A stretch of 64,000 nucleotides of DNA, taken from assembly GCA_027563935.2 (NCBI GenBank), contig CM050447.1:82755461-82819460 (forward strand). The letters are read 5' to 3'. The notes beneath the pieces are model-generated. The model did not search any database. It was not told the DNA's origin and saw only the letters and a program-made list of their open reading frames with translations. A program made the translations under genes and the position numbers. This document shows positions 33,495 through 46,700 of this stretch, one piece after another. The DNA is from Costus lasius (lineage: Eukaryota > Streptophyta > Magnoliopsida > Zingiberales > Costaceae). Position 1 is the first letter of the stretch. Every line of letters starts with the position of its first letter.

Positions 33495-36109
33495 TGTAAC
33501 GCCCCTCGATACTTAACCCCGAATTTCACGCGGAAATCATACGAGGAACGTCACGAGAAGATTAAACTAAAAAAAAAACTGAAGCCAAGATCATACTACG
33601 AACAAAGCTAGGGAATAAAAGATCTGAAAAACTTATACAAAAATCCGGCAGCATGTATACGTACATACTAGGTTCGGGAAAATTCCCATACAGGCACATG
33701 CTTTACTGATTCATAACAACAAGTAATTTCAACTTATCAAATACTGAACATAATCGAATCAGATCACAACTCCGTACTATACTTATACGGAGACAAAATC
33801 ACACATCACAGAACAGACTGAACATAAAATCCTATCAAAATGCTGACAAGATACCACAATCGAAATCTTGTAACAAAATGGGCCTAAGCCCTCACATGTA
33901 ACCAAAATACAGCATTCATCATCCAAAACAGAATACTACTAATACAGGCACGCAGGCCCCAGATAACAAAATCAAGATACAAGTATTCAAATACCAAAAT
34001 TGTTTACAAGGTCCATATCACAAAACCCAAAGCTTCATCAAGCTACTCAGTATATCTCAAAGGTGCATAACGCCGTATCAATCACTGTCTCTCACCTGTA
34101 GATTTTAGAGGGGGTGAGCTAACAGCTCCGCAAGTGAGAACCTTATGAAACCCCTCCATTAATACATTCAAAAATAGCATGCAAGGTTTTTCAAAACATT
34201 TACCAAATGCGATTATCAAATATCAAATCAAATACAGATAAGAATACAACTTACAAAATAATCCACATGGCGAAATCCAATCATAATACAACAAAACCAA
34301 AATAGAGACTTACACATCATATGGCAAAACAGAACACATACGTAGATGCACATCCCATCCTAACATATCCAAATCCAGAACAGAACGAAATGACCACAAA
34401 GGTCTGACCCTTCCCTCGTCAGGGCTCGGAGAATGCATGCATGCCAAACAGTAGGGGAGAAATCAGGAGGTGGCCCCCGTCTAGCTAAGACGTGGCACGC
34501 TGATCTCCATCTACCCACTCAGACAATGTGGTAAATCAAGAGGTGGCCCCCGCCAAGTCACGGCGTGGCACTTTGTTTCCCCACATTGGTCACACAGCAG
34601 TCAGAGAGTTCAAGAGGTGGCCCTCGCTTACCAGTAGCGTGGCACTTTGTCTCTCTTATGCTAAACTAATCACATCTGTGAAGGAAGATCAAGTGGTGGC
34701 CCCCGCCTGACCAAGGCGTGGCACTTTGCCCCACTTCACAGTATCTCCAGGGTCACACATAATGGACATGACTTACACCACACACATATAGCAAAAGACT
34801 AATACCCGGATATCTAACTTATCGAACTCACCACTCGCAATTAATTACACAGCATAAATGTTTTAGACAGGGTAGTCCTTAAGTTTCATGCAATCAGGTT
34901 AGGAAGATACCATGCTAAGTTCTCAACACATGTTCCCATGCAGGTATAATGTGTTAATCCTAGATTTCATGCAATTAGATTGTAACATCTACATTCTAGG
35001 TTATCAAACAGAATTTCCACTCAAGCAGATTAATTACAAGCATTGCACACATTACCATCACTTAATTTCAAGAGAACGATTACACATATCACTATGCATA
35101 GGAAATTCCTAAAATTAGGCAAAAATCATATTTAAGTACCATATAAACTCAATTACATGAATAACAGCTTTGCCCCAAAAGTTAACTGAACATTGACCAA
35201 AATACCCCTAGGGCAAATTTCGGCCAGCATGAATTAAGGCTCCAAAAATAGTATAAAATTCATAATAAATTCCCTTATACTTCTAATTTCATGAATCCTA
35301 AGTTTTCCCCAAAAGTTAGCATGAAATTTCATCAATTTAGGGCATGGGCGCATGTCATACTCTAGGGTTTTTCATGAATACATTATACAATCAAATTGAA
35401 GATCAAGATCATGATAACTCATCCTCCTAAGACATCTAATCAAGTAAAGAACGAAAAACCCTATGATTAGAGCCCCTAAATCTGATTTTCGAAACTTCAA
35501 CTAGGCATTCACGGTTTCATGGTAAGGGGAAACTAAACCTACTCGTTTTTCCATCACAAAGCAAGAAAAACATGGTATATACTCGGAATATAGGTAACAT
35601 AAGACTTCCACTCGCCTTGGGAACGATTTGCAAGCAAACCGTGAGCAAGAGAGTCGTCGGAAGCCTCCACACGCCGCCGCCGTCCACCACACCGGAAGGC
35701 CAAGCGCCGCCGCCGGAAAACTCGCCGGAAGAGGGGCTGGACGAAGGGGAAGGCGCGGCTGCAGTCGTCCACGAGAGAGGGGAGGAAGAAACGCAAGGGC
35801 GGCTAGGGTTGGGCTGAATTTCGAAAGCAACTTAAGTGAGATCTTGTTTTAATCTGCATACTCACATAATAAGTAGGCGCCCACATACATAACACAAAGA
35901 CTGGGCTGGAACTCTGGTAGTCAGGACAACATACACAGGAGAGGTCTCAAGTTCAAGACTCCTCCACAGCAACTTATTTTTGCCCTACAGGAGAATAATT
36001 TTTCCCTTAGCCAAAAATCCCACCAACAAGGTTAATAAATGCCTGATTATAGATAATCAAAATGAGTCACCTACCGAGGTTTAATACATCAAAATTCTCG
36101 GGTCTTACA
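33495..36109 (-). repeat. 3' LTR of Tekay-3 (2615 bp)
   Basis: Plus-strand edges are TGTAACGCCCC and GGGTCTTACA; on the element strand it starts TGTAAGACCC and ends GGGGCGTTACA. It contains four tandem covarying hairpins (34456-34740) and a tRNA-like B-box stretch near 35930-35970. Short overlapping frames at 35501-35852 occur identically in both LTRs and are not treated as genes. Confidence 0.95.
34456..34740 (-). other. Array of four covarying hairpins in the Tekay-3 3' LTR
   Basis: Four units: 34456-34508, 34525-34587, 34603-34656 and 34677-34740. On the plus strand units 2-4 share CAAG(A/T)GGTGGCCC, then a short stem-loop, then TGGCACTTTG; unit 1 has a slightly different margin. Inner stems are CGTCT/AGACG, CGCC/GGCG, CGCT/AGCG and CGCCT/AGGCG. 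Outer arms are ATCAG/CTGAT plus GGAG/CTCC, AATGTGG/CCACATT, AGAGAG/CTCTCT and TGTGAAG/CTTCACA. The arms differ completely between units yet always pair, while the core is constant. The array is repeated in the 5' LTR. Confidence 0.8.
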
Positions 36110-36122
36110 TCCTCTCCTCCTT
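36110..36122 (-). other. Polypurine tract of Tekay-3
   Basis: On the minus strand AAGGAGGAGAGGA directly precedes the 3' LTR. Confidence 0.75.
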
Positions 36123-36138
36123 AAAAGGCTTTAGTCCT

Positions 36139-39100
36139 CTAAAGCAAATCGGGAGCAGGTTCAAACAAATGTGGGTAATCCTTTCTCATATCGGTTTCCA
36201 ACTCCCAAGTAGCTTCTTCCACGGACTGATTTCCCCAAATAACTTTCACTAGAGGTATCACCTTGCTTCGAAGGACTCTCTCTTTTCTATCCACAATCTT
36301 AAGTGGCCTTTCGACATAAGTCAGATTTCCATCAATTTGCAAAGGTGTTGAATCCAAGATATGTGACGGGTCATGACAATACTTCCTAAGCACGGATACG
36401 TGAAACACACTGTGCAGATGCTCCAAGGATGGCGGTAAGGCTAATCGGTAAGCAACAGGTCCAACCCTCTCGATGATATCAAACGGACCCACATATCTAG
36501 GGCTTAATTTCCCTTTCTTTCCGAATCGCATCACACCTTTTGTCGGAGAAACCTTAACAAATACATGTTCTCCCACCATGAATTCCAGAGGTCTCCTTCT
36601 CACATCAGCGTAGCTTTTCTGCCTATCCTGTGCAGCCTTTAGCTTTTCTTGAATAATCTTTACCTTATCTGTGGCTTCCTGCACAGCATCAGACTGGAGC
36701 AAGGTCCTATCACCTACCTCCTCCCAACTCAAGGGAGTTCTGCATCTTCTTCCGTACAATGCCTCGTACGGGGCCATCTGGATACTAGAGTGGTAACTAT
36801 TGTTGTAGGTAAACTCAATCAGGGCTAAGTCTCTATCCCACTCACCATGCCAATCAATGATGTAAGATCTCAGCAAGTCCTCCAATGTCTGTATGGTCCT
36901 CTCAGTCTGCCCATCAGACTGCGGGTGATATGCAGTGCTAAAACTGAGCTTGGTGCCCAAATCTTCCTGAAGCTTCTTCCAAAACCGAGATAAGAACCTG
37001 GAATCGCGGTCAGATACAATATCCACCGGAACACCATGCAATCTCACAATCTCGTCAATGTACAACCTGGCAAGCCTCTCCAAAGGATAAGTCATCTTGA
37101 TAGGCAAAAAGTGGGCGGACTTAGTAAGTCTGTCCACGATAACCCAAATAGCATCGTGCCCTTTTCTGGTCCGAGGTAATCCACAGACAAAGTCCATGCT
37201 GATATTTTCCCATTTCCACAGAGGAATCTGAAGTGGTTGGAGGGATCCACCCGGTCTCTGATGCTCGGCTTTAACCGTCTGGCATGTCAAACATCTAGCC
37301 ACATACTGCGCCACATCATTCTTCATCCCTTGCCACCAGAAACTTTTCTTCAGGTCCTGATACATTCTGGTACTACCAGGGTGAATAGAATACTTAGAAC
37401 TGTGGCCTTCAGCTAAAATCTCCTGTCTCAACTTAGGGTCCTCAGGGACACAGACCCTTCCATGGAACCTAAGCAAACCATCTGTGGATAGGTTGAAATC
37501 CTCAATCAATCCCATCTCCAGTTTTTCTTTCCATTTCAAAATTTCAGGATCAACCAACTGTGCTTTGCTCAACTTTTGCAAAATATCAGACTCAACTCTA
37601 AGTGCAGCAACAAAACACTTATTACCACGAGGTGTCACATCCAATCGAAGTCTACTGAACTCATCAAGCAAGCGCCACTCCTGCACAAGAAGTGCAGCCA
37701 TAGAAGTCACAGGCCGCCTGCTCAATGCGTCTGCAACCACATTTGCCTTACCCTCCTGATAGTGAATAGTAAAATCATAATCTTTGATCAGTTCCATCCA
37801 CCGCCGCTGCCGCATGTTGAGTTCTTTCTGGGTAAATATGTATTTGAGGCTCTGATGGTCGGTGTACAAATCAAAAGTCTGACCCAGCAGATAATGACGC
37901 CAAATCTTCAATGCAAACACCACTGCAGCCAACTCCAAGTCATGGGTAGGGTAGTTGGACTCGTATTCCTTTAACTGCCTGGAAGCATAGGCAACCACCT
38001 TACCACGCTGCATGAGTACACAGCCCAAACCTTTGCCAGAGGCGTCCGTGTACACAGTGAAACCTTCACCGCCACTAGGTATAGTGAGAATCGGTGCACT
38101 AGTCAAACGCTTCTTCAGCTCGAGGAAACTTTCCTCGCACTTGACATCCCAGATAAAATCAGCATTCTTCCTGGTCAACTTTGTTAAAGGGCCCGCCAGC
38201 TTGGAAAACCCTTCAACAAATCTGCGGTAGTAACCTGCTAAGCCCAAGAAACTTCGAATCTCAAATGTATTTGTTGGTCTTCCCCAGCTAATAATAGCCT
38301 CTACCTTAGCTGGATCCACAGACACACCCTGTCCAGATATCACATGTCCCAAAAAGTTAATCTTCTCCAACCAGAACTCGCATTTACTGGCCTTGGCATA
38401 CAACCTTTTACTTCTCAGAATTTCCATCACCTTGCGTAAGTCCTGTGCGTGATCTTGAGCACTCCGCGAGTAAACCAAAATGTCATCGATAAATACAACC
38501 ACGCATTTATCCAGGAGATGGTGAAACACCCTATTCATAAGATCCATAAAGACGGCAGGGGCATTCGTTAGTCCAAAAGGCATAACTAAAAATTCATAAT
38601 GCCCATACCTTGTCCTGAATGCTGTCTTAACTACATCCTCCTCCCTGACCTTCAGCTGATAATACCCAGACCTTAAGTCAATCTTGGAGAAGACAGTAGC
38701 GCCCTGTAACTGATCGAAGAGATCATCAATACGGGGCAGAGGGTACTTGTTCTTAATTGTTACCTGGTTCAGCTGACGGTAATCGATGCACATTCTCAGT
38801 GATCCGTCCTTCTTCTTTACAAACAACACAGGCGCTCCCCAAGGAGACGCGCTAGGCCTGATGTACCCTTTTTCTAGCAATTCTTCCAGCTGTTTCTTCA
38901 ACTCAGCCAATTCAGAGGTGGCCATGCGGTACGGGGCTTTAGAGATTGGGGCAGTGCCAGGTATCAAGTCAATACTGAATTCCACTTCCCGGTCAGGTGG
39001 TAAACCAGATAACTCATCAGAAAATACATCTGAGAATTCATTCACCACAGGTATATAAGCCAAATCAGATACAGGTTCATCCTGAACCTTTACATGTGCC

Positions 39101-40746
39101 AAGTAGCCTTTACAGCCGCCAGCCAATAACCTTTGAGCATGTAGGAAAGAGATCACATGTAACCCCTGATCTGCAATCAAACCTTTGATATGCAATTGAT
39201 GACCATCACTCAAATTCAGAGTCACCAACTTTTCAAAACAATCTAGGGTGGCATGGTAAGAGGACAACCAGTCCATCCCTAATATCACATCATAGTCAAG
39301 CATGTCAAGCAATATCAAATCAACAAACAAGTCATATTCCTCTATCCTAAGCATGCAACCAGGATAAAGCACATCTGTTACCAGGGAATCACCCATAGGG
39401 GTGCAGACAGATATAGCACAATCAAGAGTCTCAGGTGCCACAGGCAAATAACGAACAAAATGAACTGATACGAAAGAGAGATTGGCACCAGGATCAAATA
39501 AAACACGTGCTAACTGATCGAAAACAAAAAGAGTACCTTCCACAACTGACTTGGAAGCCCTGGCGTCCTTCTCAGCAATAGCATATACTCGAGTCTGCAC
39601 TGTGGGCTTATCAGTACCCTGAGATGAAGACTTCAGCTGTGGGCAGTCTTTGATACGGTGTCCGGCCTTACCACACCTGAAACAAGCCCCTGACTTCTTA
39701 TAGCAGTCCTTGATCTCGTGACCACTGCTTCCACAATGATAGCACTTTCTGCCTTCCACGGTATCACCTCGGGCAGATTTAAAATTCTTCTGATAGGGAT
39801 GATGCCTACCTTTCTTATCCTTGTGCTTATATTGTTTCTTTTCATGACTCTGGGGAACTGGAGCAGCAGTCTCCACAACAGGGGTTGGGGCAATCACCAC
39901 TGCCTGCTCAGAAATTGACCTCTCCACTGTGAGAGCCCTCTCTAAAACCTCAGCATAGGTCTCTAGATGCAGTGCCACAATCCGATCTCTGATATCTTTT
40001 CTCAAACCCCTCTGAAACTTCCTGGCCCTTAGTTCCTCAGTGCTGACCAAATGGGGAGCATACTTGGACAACTGGGTGAACATAATATCATATTGAGCCA
40101 CAGAAAGGTCACCCTGCACCAGGTGGATAAACTCCACCTCCTTCTCTTCATTCATGCTAGGTGGAAAGTACTTGTCATTAAATTTTCTCATGAAGTAAAT
40201 CCAGTCTACAGTATCCCCTTTTTCAGTTGCTAGCCTCTTAACTCCTTTCCACCACATCTCAGCATTCCCCTTCAGCATATATACTGACAGGCACAGTTTA
40301 TCCTCTTCGCTACATCGCATCACCGCAAAAATCTTATCTAAGTCAGCAAGCCAGTCCTCAGCTGCTCTAGGCCCTGGGCTCCCATAAAAAGCTGGAGGGT
40401 TCATACGCTGAATTTCCTTCACCAGTTGAGCATACCTCTTATGCACATTCTCCTGAGAACTCCCCACATTCTCAGCCGGCTGTGACTGGGAATGAGACTG
40501 TGACTGCATCTGCTGCTGCATCTGCTGGTGAAATTCTTGTTGCTGATCGCGGTTCTGCTGTAAGAGTTGCTGCTGAAACTCCTGATGCTGCTCACGCTGT
40601 TCCCTCATCATCTGTTGCTGTTCTTGCATAGCCTGAGCCTGCTGCTGAATGAGGGCACCCTGTTGTTGAATCATACTACTCATAGACTCTAAAGCCCTCA
40701 TAAAGCCAGCCATCTGATCATCAGCATTACCCTTGGGTCGTACCAT
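36139..40746 (-). CDS. Tekay-3 Gag-Pol polyprotein, 1535 residues, intact
   Basis: Encodes everything needed for retrotransposition. A Gln-rich, probably coiled-coil N-terminus (about 25-95) is followed by the Gag domain (about 105-270) and two CX2CX4HX4C zinc knuckles (about 337-350 and 355-368). The protease has FDPGANLSF near 417, with Pro where D(S/T)G is usual. Reverse transcriptase has FIDD near 752; RNase H has YTDASGKG near 898. Integrase has the HHCC region from about 1114 and the DDE residues near 1183, 1244 and 1279. A chromodomain (about 1485-1530, [12 protein letters not shown]) ends the protein and presumably guides integration to heterochromatin. Start ATG 40746 lies about 155 nt after the primer site. 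There is no internal stop. The Tekay/Del lineage is inferred from the integrase and chromodomain wording. Confidence 0.96.
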   Translation of the reverse strand: MVRPKGNADDQMAGFMRALESMSSMIQQQGALIQQQAQAMQEQQQMMREQREQHQEFQQQLLQQNRDQQQEFHQQMQQQMQSQSHSQSQPAENVGSSQENVHKRYAQLVKEIQRMNPPAFYGSPGPRAAEDWLADLDKIFAVMRCSEEDKLCLSVYMLKGNAEMWWKGVKRLATEKGDTVDWIYFMRKFNDKYFPPSMNEEKEVEFIHLVQGDLSVAQYDIMFTQLSKYAPHLVSTEELRARKFQRGLRKDIRDRIVALHLETYAEVLERALTVERSISEQAVVIAPTPVVETAAPVPQSHEKKQYKHKDKKGRHHPYQKNFKSARGDTVEGRKCYHCGSSGHEIKDCYKKSGACFRCGKAGHRIKDCPQLKSSSQGTDKPTVQTRVYAIAEKDARASKSVVEGTLFVFDQLARVLFDPGANLSFVSVHFVRYLPVAPETLDCAISVCTPMGDSLVTDVLYPGCMLRIEEYDLFVDLILLDMLDYDVILGMDWLSSYHATLDCFEKLVTLNLSDGHQLHIKGLIADQGLHVISFLHAQRLLAGGCKGYLAHVKVQDEPVSDLAYIPVVNEFSDVFSDELSGLPPDREVEFSIDLIPGTAPISKAPYRMATSELAELKKQLEELLEKGYIRPSASPWGAPVLFVKKKDGSLRMCIDYRQLNQVTIKNKYPLPRIDDLFDQLQGATVFSKIDLRSGYYQLKVREEDVVKTAFRTRYGHYEFLVMPFGLTNAPAVFMDLMNRVFHHLLDKCVVVFIDDILVYSRSAQDHAQDLRKVMEILRSKRLYAKASKCEFWLEKINFLGHVISGQGVSVDPAKVEAIISWGRPTNTFEIRSFLGLAGYYRRFVEGFSKLAGPLTKLTRKNADFIWDVKCEESFLELKKRLTSAPILTIPSGGEGFTVYTDASGKGLGCVLMQRGKVVAYASRQLKEYESNYPTHDLELAAVVFALKIWRHYLLGQTFDLYTDHQSLKYIFTQKELNMRQRRWMELIKDYDFTIHYQEGKANVVADALSRRPVTSMAALLVQEWRLLDEFSRLRLDVTPRGNKCFVAALRVESDILQKLSKAQLVDPEILKWKEKLEMGLIEDFNLSTDGLLRFHGRVCVPEDPKLRQEILAEGHSSKYSIHPGSTRMYQDLKKSFWWQGMKNDVAQYVARCLTCQTVKAEHQRPGGSLQPLQIPLWKWENISMDFVCGLPRTRKGHDAIWVIVDRLTKSAHFLPIKMTYPLERLARLYIDEIVRLHGVPVDIVSDRDSRFLSRFWKKLQEDLGTKLSFSTAYHPQSDGQTERTIQTLEDLLRSYIIDWHGEWDRDLALIEFTYNNSYHSSIQMAPYEALYGRRCRTPLSWEEVGDRTLLQSDAVQEATDKVKIIQEKLKAAQDRQKSYADVRRRPLEFMVGEHVFVKVSPTKGVMRFGKKGKLSPRYVGPFDIIERVGPVAYRLALPPSLEHLHSVFHVSVLRKYCHDPSHILDSTPLQIDGNLTYVERPLKIVDRKERVLRSKVIPLVKVIWGNQSVEEATWELETDMRKDYPHLFEPAPDLL

Positions 40747-40881
40747 TCTTACCTAGCAAAAACACCTTGCAAGTCAAGACAAACAATAATTTCCTTATCT
40801 TACTAACAACCAATTCCTTACTTGGTTTATTTCTATGCAATACACAAACAATGTTTTACTACCCAGATCTAATATTCGCTA

Positions 40882-40900
40882 GAAACTCGCTCTGATACCA
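40882..40900 (-). other. Primer-binding site of Tekay-3
   Basis: On the minus strand TGGTATCAGAGCGAGTTTC, two bases after the 5' LTR. The first 12 bases complement the 3' end of plant initiator Met-tRNA. Confidence 0.85.
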
Positions 40901-40902
40901 TA

Positions 40903-43517
40903 TGTAACGCCCCTCGATACTTAACCCCGAATTTCACGCGGAAATCATACGAGGAACGTCACGAGAAGATTAAACTAAAAAAAAAACTAAAGCCAAGATC
41001 ATACTACGAACAAAGCTAGGGAATAAAAGATCTGAAAAACTTATACAAAAATCCGGCAGCATGTATACGTACATACTAGGTTCGGGAAAATTCCCATACA
41101 GGCACATGCTTTACTGATTCATAACAACAAGTAATTTCAACTTATCAAATACTGAACATAATCGAATCAGATCACAACTCCGTACTATACTTATACGGAG
41201 ACAAAATCACACATCACAGAACAGACTGAACATAAAATCCTATCAAAATGCTGACAAGATACCACAATCGAAATCTTGTAACAAAATGGGCCTAAGCCCT
41301 CACATGTAACCAAAATACAGCATTCATCATCCAAAACAGAATACTACTAATACAGGCACGCAGGCCCCAGATAACAAAATCAAGATACAAGTATTCAAAT
41401 ACCAAAATTGTTTACAAGGTCCATATCACAAAACCCAAAGCTTCATCAAGCTACTCAGTATATCTCAAAGGTGCATAACGCCGTATCAATCACTGTCTCT
41501 CACCTGTAGATTTTAGAGGGGGTGAGCTAACAGCTCCGCAAGTGAGAACCTTATGAAACCCCTCCATTAATACATTCAAAAATAGCATGCAAGGTTTTTC
41601 AAAACATTTACCAAATGCGATTATCAAATATCAAATCAAATACAGATAAGAATACAACTTACAAAATAATCCACATGGCGAAATCCAATCATAATACAAC
41701 AAAACCAAAATAGAGACTTACACATCATATGGCAAAACAGAACACATACGTAGATGCACATCCCATCCTAACATATCCAAATCCAGAACAGAACGAAATG
41801 ACCACAAAGGTCTGACCCTTCCCTCGTCAGGGCTCGGAGAATGCATGCATGCCAAACAGTAGGGGAGAAATCAGGAGGTGGCCCCCGTCTAGCTAAGACG
41901 TGGCACGCTGATCTCCATCTACCCACTCAGACAATGTGGTAAATCAAGAGGTGGCCCCCGCCAAGTCACGGCGTGGCACTTTGTTTCCCCACATTGGTCA
42001 CACAGCAGTCAGAGAGTTCAAGAGGTGGCCCTCGCTTACCAGTAGCGTGGCACTTTGTCTCTCTTATGCTAAACTAATCACATCTGTGAAGGAAGATCAA
42101 GTGGTGGCCCCCGCCTGACCAAGGCGTGGCACTTTGCCCCACTTCACAGTATCTCCAGGGTCACACATAATGGACATGACTTACACCACACACATATAGC
42201 AAAAGACTAATACCCGGATATCTAACTTATCGAACTCACCACTCGCAATTAATTACACAGCATAAATGTTTTAGACAGGGTAGTCCTTAAGTTTCATGCA
42301 ATCAGGTTAGGAAGATACCATGCTAAGTTCTCAACACATGTTCCCATGCAGGTATAATGTGTTAATCCTAGATTTCATGCAATTAGATTGTAACATCTAC
42401 ATTCTAGGTTATCAAACAGAATTTCCACTCAAGCAGATTAATTACAAGCATTGCACACATTACCATCACTTAATTTCAAGAGAACGATTACACATATCAC
42501 TATGCATAGGAAATTCCTAAAATTAGGCAAAAATCATATTTAAGTACCATATAAACTCAATTACATGAATAACAGCTTTGCCCCAAAAGTTAACTGAACA
42601 TTGACCAAAATACCCCTAGGGCAAATTTCGGCCAGCATGAATTAAGGCTCCAAAAATAGTATAAAATTCATAATAAATTCCCTTATACTTCTAATTTCAT
42701 GAATCCTAAGTTTTCCCCAAAAGTTAGCATGAAATTTCATCAATTTAGGGCATGGGCGCATGTCATACTCTAGGGTTTTTCATGAATACATTATACAATC
42801 AAATTGAAGATCAAGATCATGATAACTCATCCTCCTAAGACATCTAATCAAGTAAAGAACGAAAAACCCTATGATTAGAGCCCCTAAATCTGATTTTCGA
42901 AACTTCAACTAGGCATTCACGGTTTCATGGTAAGGGGAAACTAAACCTACTCGTTTTTCCATCACAAAGCAAGAAAAACATGGTATATACTCGGAATATA
43001 GGTAACATAAGACTTCCACTCGCCTTGGGAACGATTTGCAAGCAAACCGTGAGCAAGAGAGTCGTCGGAAGCCTCCACACGCCGCCGCCGTCCACCACAC
43101 CGGAAGGCCAAGCGCCGCCGCCGGAAAACTCGCCGGAAGAGGGGCTGGACGAAGGGGAAGGCGCGGCTGCAGTCGTCCACGAGAGAGGGGAGGAAGAAAC
43201 GCAAGGGCGGCTAGGGTTGGGCTGAATTTCGAAAGCAACTTAAGTGAGATCTTGTTTTAATCTGCATACTCACATAATAAGTAGGCGCCCACATACATAA
43301 CACAAAGACTGGGCTGGAACTCTGGTAGTCAGGACAACATACACAGGAGAGGTCTCAAGTTCAAGACTCCTCCACAGCAACTTATTTTTGCCCTACAGGA
43401 GAATAATTTTTCCCTTAGCCAAAAATCCCACCAACAAGGTTAATAAATGCCTGATTATAGATAATCAAAATGAGTCACCTACCGAGGTTTAATACATCAA
43501 AATTCTCGGGTCTTACA
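40903..43517 (-). repeat. 5' LTR of Tekay-3 (2615 bp)
   Basis: Identical by eye to 33495-36109 except one base. It should hold the promoter of the element on the minus strand. Confidence 0.95.
41864..42148 (-). other. Array of four covarying hairpins in the Tekay-3 5' LTR
   Basis: Same four units as 34456-34740, shifted by 7408 bp. In this copy the array lies in the LTR that would drive transcription. Confidence 0.8.
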
Positions 43518-43524
43518 ATCAGTT

Positions 43525-43536
43525 TGGTATCAGAGC
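43525..43536 (+). other. Primer-binding site of the chromovirus
   Basis: TGGTATCAGAGC complements the 3' end of initiator Met-tRNA. It originally stood three bases after the 5' LTR end and is now separated from it by Tekay-3. Confidence 0.85.
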
Positions 43537-43704
43537 CTATCTTAGAATAGAATTTTAGCCTTAAAACTAATTTTCAACTTCTAAGACTTTTCTTGGACCT
43601 AGGTGTTTTAAAGAAGTGGTTTTCATAATCTGCTACTATACTTATCATAATACTTTTAGTAGCCTTATTTTTAAAACTACTCTTCTTTCAAAACTACTAC
43701 CACA

Positions 43705-46700
43705 ATGACTACTAGATCTGGTGCAAACTACAGTAACCACCCTGAAACTGAACCTGACAAGCTTGATAGGATGTATCAAATGATGATAGAAAGGTTTGAC
43801 CAAATGGAAAATAGGATTAATGACTTAGAACATCATAGAGGTTCTAGAACCCCTAGTCACACCTCAAATGGACCCATCTTAGAACCACCCACTCAAAACA
43901 ATAGAGATCTTCCTAGGGAGGACCAAGGACCTGAATGGGAAGAGCCACGTGCTCAACCCTACCACAGACCTAGGGAGGATGAAGTGCAACGCAACATCAA
44001 ACTCTCACCCCCAACCTTTAGTGGTTCCCTTGACCCTAGAGAGTTCTTAGATTGGGTAGACAAGCTCGAACGATATTTTGACTGGAGCATGATGCCTAGC
44101 CGGTCTAAGGTTAGGTTCACCCGATGTCTTTTAGAAGGTACTGCTAGGTTATACTGGACAAGCATAGAGAAGAACATAGAATTGTTTAGGCGCCCTCCTA
44201 TTGAGAGATGGGAAGAGATGCGAGACAAACTTAGGGAAAAATATGTCCCTCCCTACTTCCAACTTAAAATAATTGATGAAGCCATGAGCCTAGTCCAAGG
44301 TAGTCAAACTGTCACCGATTACACCACTAGGTTTGATGAGCTCCTTTTAAGGAGTGGCATCCATGAAGAATCCCATGTCTCCCTTAGCAGGTACAAGAAT
44401 GGACTTAGACCCGAAATCAAAAAAGGAATGACCTATTTCCAAATAGAGTCTAGGGAAGTCGCCTACCAAAGAGCCTTAGAGGTAGAAGAAAACATAAAGA
44501 GAGCTTTTAGGAGAGAGTTAAGTTCCCCTAGAACTTATCCTGAGGCACCCTCCTCAAGCCCCTCAAGCTCTCAACCCAAAGCCCCAACATCAACACCCTC
44601 TAAACCTAGGACTATCCAAGAACCCAGAGTCACTTGCCATGCTTGCCGCCAAGTAGGACACTATATGAAAGACTGCCCCAAGAGAGTCCTGTACTTAGGT
44701 GAAGAAAAATGTGAAGAAACCTATGAGGAAAACCATGAGGAAACCCATAACCCTGACTCTGGATGTATGATTTGTGAAGAACTAGTTTATGATAGTGGTG
44801 AAGAGCAAACCCCCGACACCTTAGGAGTGGTTAGGTGCACCCTAATCAAACCTACCCCAACCGAGGACTGGCGTAGGACCAGTATTTTCCACACCTACAC
44901 GAAATGCAATGGCAACATGTGCAAAGTAGTGATAGATGGGGGAAGTAGTCTAAACGCGGTCTCTCACACAGCCTTAGTAAAATTCAACCTTAAGGCAGAA
45001 CCGCACCCCAATCCCTATAGCATATCCTGGGTCAATCAGTCTAGTGTCCCAGTCACCCATAGGTGCTTAGTGCCCCTTCAGTTTGCCGTCTACCAAGGCA
45101 AGATTTGGTGTGACGTCATAACCATGGATGTCGCCCAAGTCTTACTCGGTCGCCCGTGGTTATTTGACATGGATGTTATCCACTACCGTCGGACTAACAC
45201 CTATGTCTTCAGCCATGATGGGCAAAAGATCAAACTGAAGCCTTCCATGCCTAAGGAACTTAAGGCTTCCACCAATAAAGGTAGGATAGAAGAACCTAAG
45301 GAACCCAAACCTACCATCCAACTCATAAGGCCCCATGCCTTTACCCAGGACTGCTTAGAGTCCAAGCAGGTGTACTCCCTAGTCATTAAGGAAACCAACC
45401 CAGATGATGAGTCGCCCATACCTAAAGAAGTTGAGACCCTACTCTCAGGGTACTCTGAGCTCACTAGAGATGAACTTCCCAATGGGTTACCTCCCCTTAG
45501 AGAAATCCAACATGCGATAGACCTTGTCCCAGGTTCTACTCTCCCACACTTGCCCCACTATAGGATGAACCCCACTGAGCATCAAGAGCTCAAAAGACAA
45601 GTAGATGAACTTTTAGACAAGGGTTTCATTAGGGAAAGCCTTAGCCCGTGTGCAGTACCCGCCCTTCTTACCCCAAAGAAGGATGGAAGCTGGCGCATGT
45701 GCATAGACTGTAGGGCAATGAACAGGATAACCATCAAGTATAGATTTCCCATCCCAAGATTAGATGACATGCTTGACATGCTGGTAGGTTCTAAGTGGTT
45801 TAGCAAGCTAGACCTTAGAAGTGGATACCACCAAGTTAGGATAAGACTTGGGGATGAGTGGAAAACAGCTTTTAAAACTAAGGATGGTTTATATGAGTGG
45901 CTAGTCATGCCCTTTGGTCTTTCTAATGCCCCCTCAACCTTTATGAGAGTAATGAATCAAGTCTTGAAGCCTTATATAGGAAGATTCTTAGTAGTTTACT
46001 TTGATGACATCCTAATCTATAGCAAGACCCAAGAAGAACACATGGAACACCTTAGGAAAACCCTAGATCTACTTAAGGAAGAAAAGTTATACCTTAACCT
46101 GAAGAAGTGTTCTTTCCTCTCCCCTAGGGTTGTCTTCCTAGGATTCATAGTGTCTGACCAAGGACTCCAAGCTGACCCTAGCAAGATCCAAGCCATTTTA
46201 GACTGGCCTGAACCCAAAACTTTGACTGAGATTAGGAGCTTCCATGGTCTAGCTGCTTTCTATAGAAGATTCATTAGAAACTTTAGCACCATAGTAGCCC
46301 CTATAACCAATTGTATGAAACAAGGTGAGTTTAGTTGGCCTAAGTCTGCTGGTAGAGCTTTTGTGGAGCTTAAGTCTAAGATGACCACTGCCCCAGTCCT
46401 AAGATTACCTGACTTCTCTAAAGTTTTTATAGTGGACTGTGATGCCTCGGGAGTAGGAATAGGAGGTACCCTTAGTCAGGAAGGTCACCCCATAGCCTAT
46501 TTTAGCGAGAAATTAAATGAGGCTAAACAAAGATATACCACCTATGATAAGGAATTCTATGCTGTAGTTCAATCTTTAAGGCATTGGAGACACTATCTTA
46601 TACATAACGAATTTATTCTAAATAGTGATCACCAAGCTTTATCTTTTCTAAATGCTCAAAAAAAATTAAATGCTAGACATGCTAAATGGGTAGAATACCT

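Larger units (their letters stand above)
33495..43517 (-). mobile_element. Tekay-3: complete Tekay/Del-like chromovirus (10,023 bp), TSD ATCAG
   Basis: A full-length element with 2615-bp LTRs, an initiator-Met primer site, a single open Gag-Pol frame and a polypurine tract. ATCAG flanks it at 33490-33494 and 43518-43522. The target was the junction between the chromovirus LTR end (..ATCA) and its primer-site region. I found one difference between its LTRs (33581 G, 40989 A). All features needed for autonomy appear present, so this is a very recent insertion. Confidence 0.96.

Noticed and set aside
35501..35852. Overlapping frames in the Tekay-3 LTRs, identical at 42909-43260
   Set aside because: Identical because the LTRs are identical. 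Several frames on both strands overlap and no domain is recognisable.
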